DNA of 6,214 nucleotides from Candidatus Woesearchaeota archaeon CG07_land_8_20_14_0_80_44_23 (GTDB taxonomy: Archaea > Nanobdellota > Nanobdellia > Woesearchaeales > 0-14-0-80-44-23): contig PEXD01000051.1 of the NCBI GenBank assembly GCA_002779235.1, forward strand, positions 1 through 6,214, read 5' to 3'. Below the pieces are notes generated by a model. The model was given only the letters and a program-made list of their open reading frames with translations, had not been told where the DNA came from and ran no database searches. Below are positions 5,337 through 6,214 of the stretch, one piece after another (within the stretch, counting starts at the first letter, position 1; each line of letters opens with the position of its first letter). The translations under genes and the position numbers were made by a program.

Positions 5337-6214
5337 TGTTTTTTGCAATAATTGCAGCAGCCATCATATTCTCAGGATGGGCGGGCGCAGCAGAGGTATC
5401 AATATCCTCAGTAAATGAGATTGTCGCCTTGAACAAGTTCATCCAGAAAAACATAACTGTCACAAACGATGCCATGACCTGGGTGGGCGTCACTTTGCTC
5501 CCCGAAGGCAACATAAGCCAGCTGGTGGATTTCTCTCCGGGGCATTTTGACATTAGGGCAAAGGACTCAAGGACATTCATCCTGACAATCTACGGCAATG
5601 AGGACCCCTTGAAATTCATAAACCACTCCTATTTTATCTATCACGGCGCCCTTTTTATGCTTGGCATTTCAAAGAGGATTCCTGTGGACATAATGGTTAC
5701 CGACGGCACCATAAATCTGCCCAGCAGCATGCTTCTCTCAGTCAGCCCTGCCAGCGACTCTTTCACGCGTGAGCAGAAGCTCTCCTTCACAGTAACTGTC
5801 ACAAACCTGATGACCGGCTCTCAGCCAGAGGTGAGAATAAAATATTCAATACTAAATGACAATAACCAGAGCCCAACATTTTTAGGAAGCGATGAGCTGA
5901 ATGTCAGCACTTCAAAAACCCTCATAAAGGAGTTTCTATTTCCTGAAAACATCTCAGAAGGAACCCATACCCTGCGCGTTGAGATGGCTTACTCTGACAA
6001 AAGCAGCGTGGCCAATGCCCCATTCAGCATTATTACCCCTCTCTATCTTAAGAGATTATTCAGAATCGCTGTCTGGCAGTTCTTTGCTGCATTTCTTCTG
6101 CTTGCAGTATTGGCGGTGCTCTACTATTTTAACAGGAAAAAGGTGGCTGCTTCTCGTCGTTATGGTGTGGCTGTTGATTTTCGGGCTTTGCCTGTTTTGG
6201 GTAGGTTGGTTCGT
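5336..6214 (+). CDS. Second type I membrane protein with beta-sandwich ectodomain (C-terminus cut by window edge)
   Basis: Reading from GTG at 5336 gives 293 residues with no stop before the edge. The N-terminus is a hydrophobic signal sequence (2-19), with cleavage likely near AGA-AE at 17-20. Two beta-rich modules follow: about 20-128 (with KNITVTND at 38-45) and about 129-235 (with LSFTVTVTN at 149-157, like CARDB or other Ig-like domains). One membrane helix lies at about 244-265, followed by the basic stop NRKK. The cytoplasmic part begins RYGVAVDFRALPVLGRLV and is then lost. The start is uncertain. GTG touches the upstream TAG, but leaves the signal peptide without positive charge and has no ribosome binding site. 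ATT at 5315 in the same frame would give MKISKKIVFFA, a much more normal signal peptide, behind GAGG (5308-5311). The topology matches that of the large protein upstream, so the two may form one complex. The family is not recognised. A large cytoplasmic enzyme domain could follow. Confidence 0.75.
   Translation, partial: MFFAIIAAAIIFSGWAGAAEVSISSVNEIVALNKFIQKNITVTNDAMTWVGVTLLPEGNISQLVDFSPGHFDIRAKDSRTFILTIYGNEDPLKFINHSYFIYHGALFMLGISKRIPVDIMVTDGTINLPSSMLLSVSPASDSFTREQKLSFTVTVTNLMTGSQPEVRIKYSILNDNNQSPTFLGSDELNVSTSKTLIKEFLFPENISEGTHTLRVEMAYSDKSSVANAPFSIITPLYLKRLFRIAVWQFFAAFLLLAVLAVLYYFNRKKVAASRRYGVAVDFRALPVLGRLVR

Noticed and set aside
5218..5580. Minus-strand open frame of 120 codons across the junction of the last two genes
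   Set aside because: It is antisense to two plus-strand genes with signal peptide and domain support; its hydrophobic look comes from the complement of basic and signal-peptide codons.
1..6214. CRISPR arrays, insertion sequences, tRNA or rRNA genes
   Set aside because: No spaced direct repeats, transposase-like frame, terminal inverted repeats, cloverleaf or rRNA-like sequence was seen on either strand.

Overview
The window looks like a piece of an archaeal genome, most likely from a DPANN-type lineage (the group of Woesearchaeota, Pacearchaeota and relatives). This rests on several features: archaeal TATA-like elements, small ribbon-helix-helix regulators, and very large secreted proteins built of Ig-like and PKD modules with many N-glycosylation sequons. 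Heavy use of AGG, AGA and ATA codons also fits. No rRNA or universal marker is present, so the phylum cannot be fixed from this sequence.

Layout. Positions 1-1119 (minus strand) hold most of an 11-helix amino acid permease that runs off the left edge. Positions 1120-1367 are an AT-rich divergent intergenic region. It has a TATA-like box close to the permease start, a second one facing right, a 22-bp near-perfect palindrome, and a GC palindrome nested in an inverted repeat just before the rightward genes. From 1368 to the right edge runs a tight plus-strand operon of four genes: two small ribbon-helix-helix (RHH) proteins in overlapping frames, a 1197-residue type I membrane protein, and the start of a second type I membrane protein that runs off the right edge. 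The junctions are an overlap of the two RHH frames, an ATGA overlap at 1743, and a TAG/GTG contact at 5336, so translational coupling is likely.

How the genes may work together (inference). The two large products have the same topology: secreted N-terminus, beta-rich ectodomain, one membrane helix near the C-terminus, and a basic cytoplasmic part. The first is a long multi-domain surface protein with a cytoplasmic tail of TPR-like repeats. The second has a shorter ectodomain and a cytoplasmic domain that begins at the window edge. Together with two DNA-binding RHH proteins they suggest an autoregulated cell-envelope complex that links the outside of the cell to cytoplasmic partners. I do not know a named system with this architecture, and the role (adhesion, host contact, secretion or signalling) cannot be told from sequence alone. 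The permease is divergently transcribed and probably unrelated.

Two genes of the operon (second RHH, last gene) lack a good ATG start. In both, the most natural N-terminus begins one base away from ATG (CTG at 1534, ATT at 5315). The last 73 bases have a base composition clearly unlike the rest.
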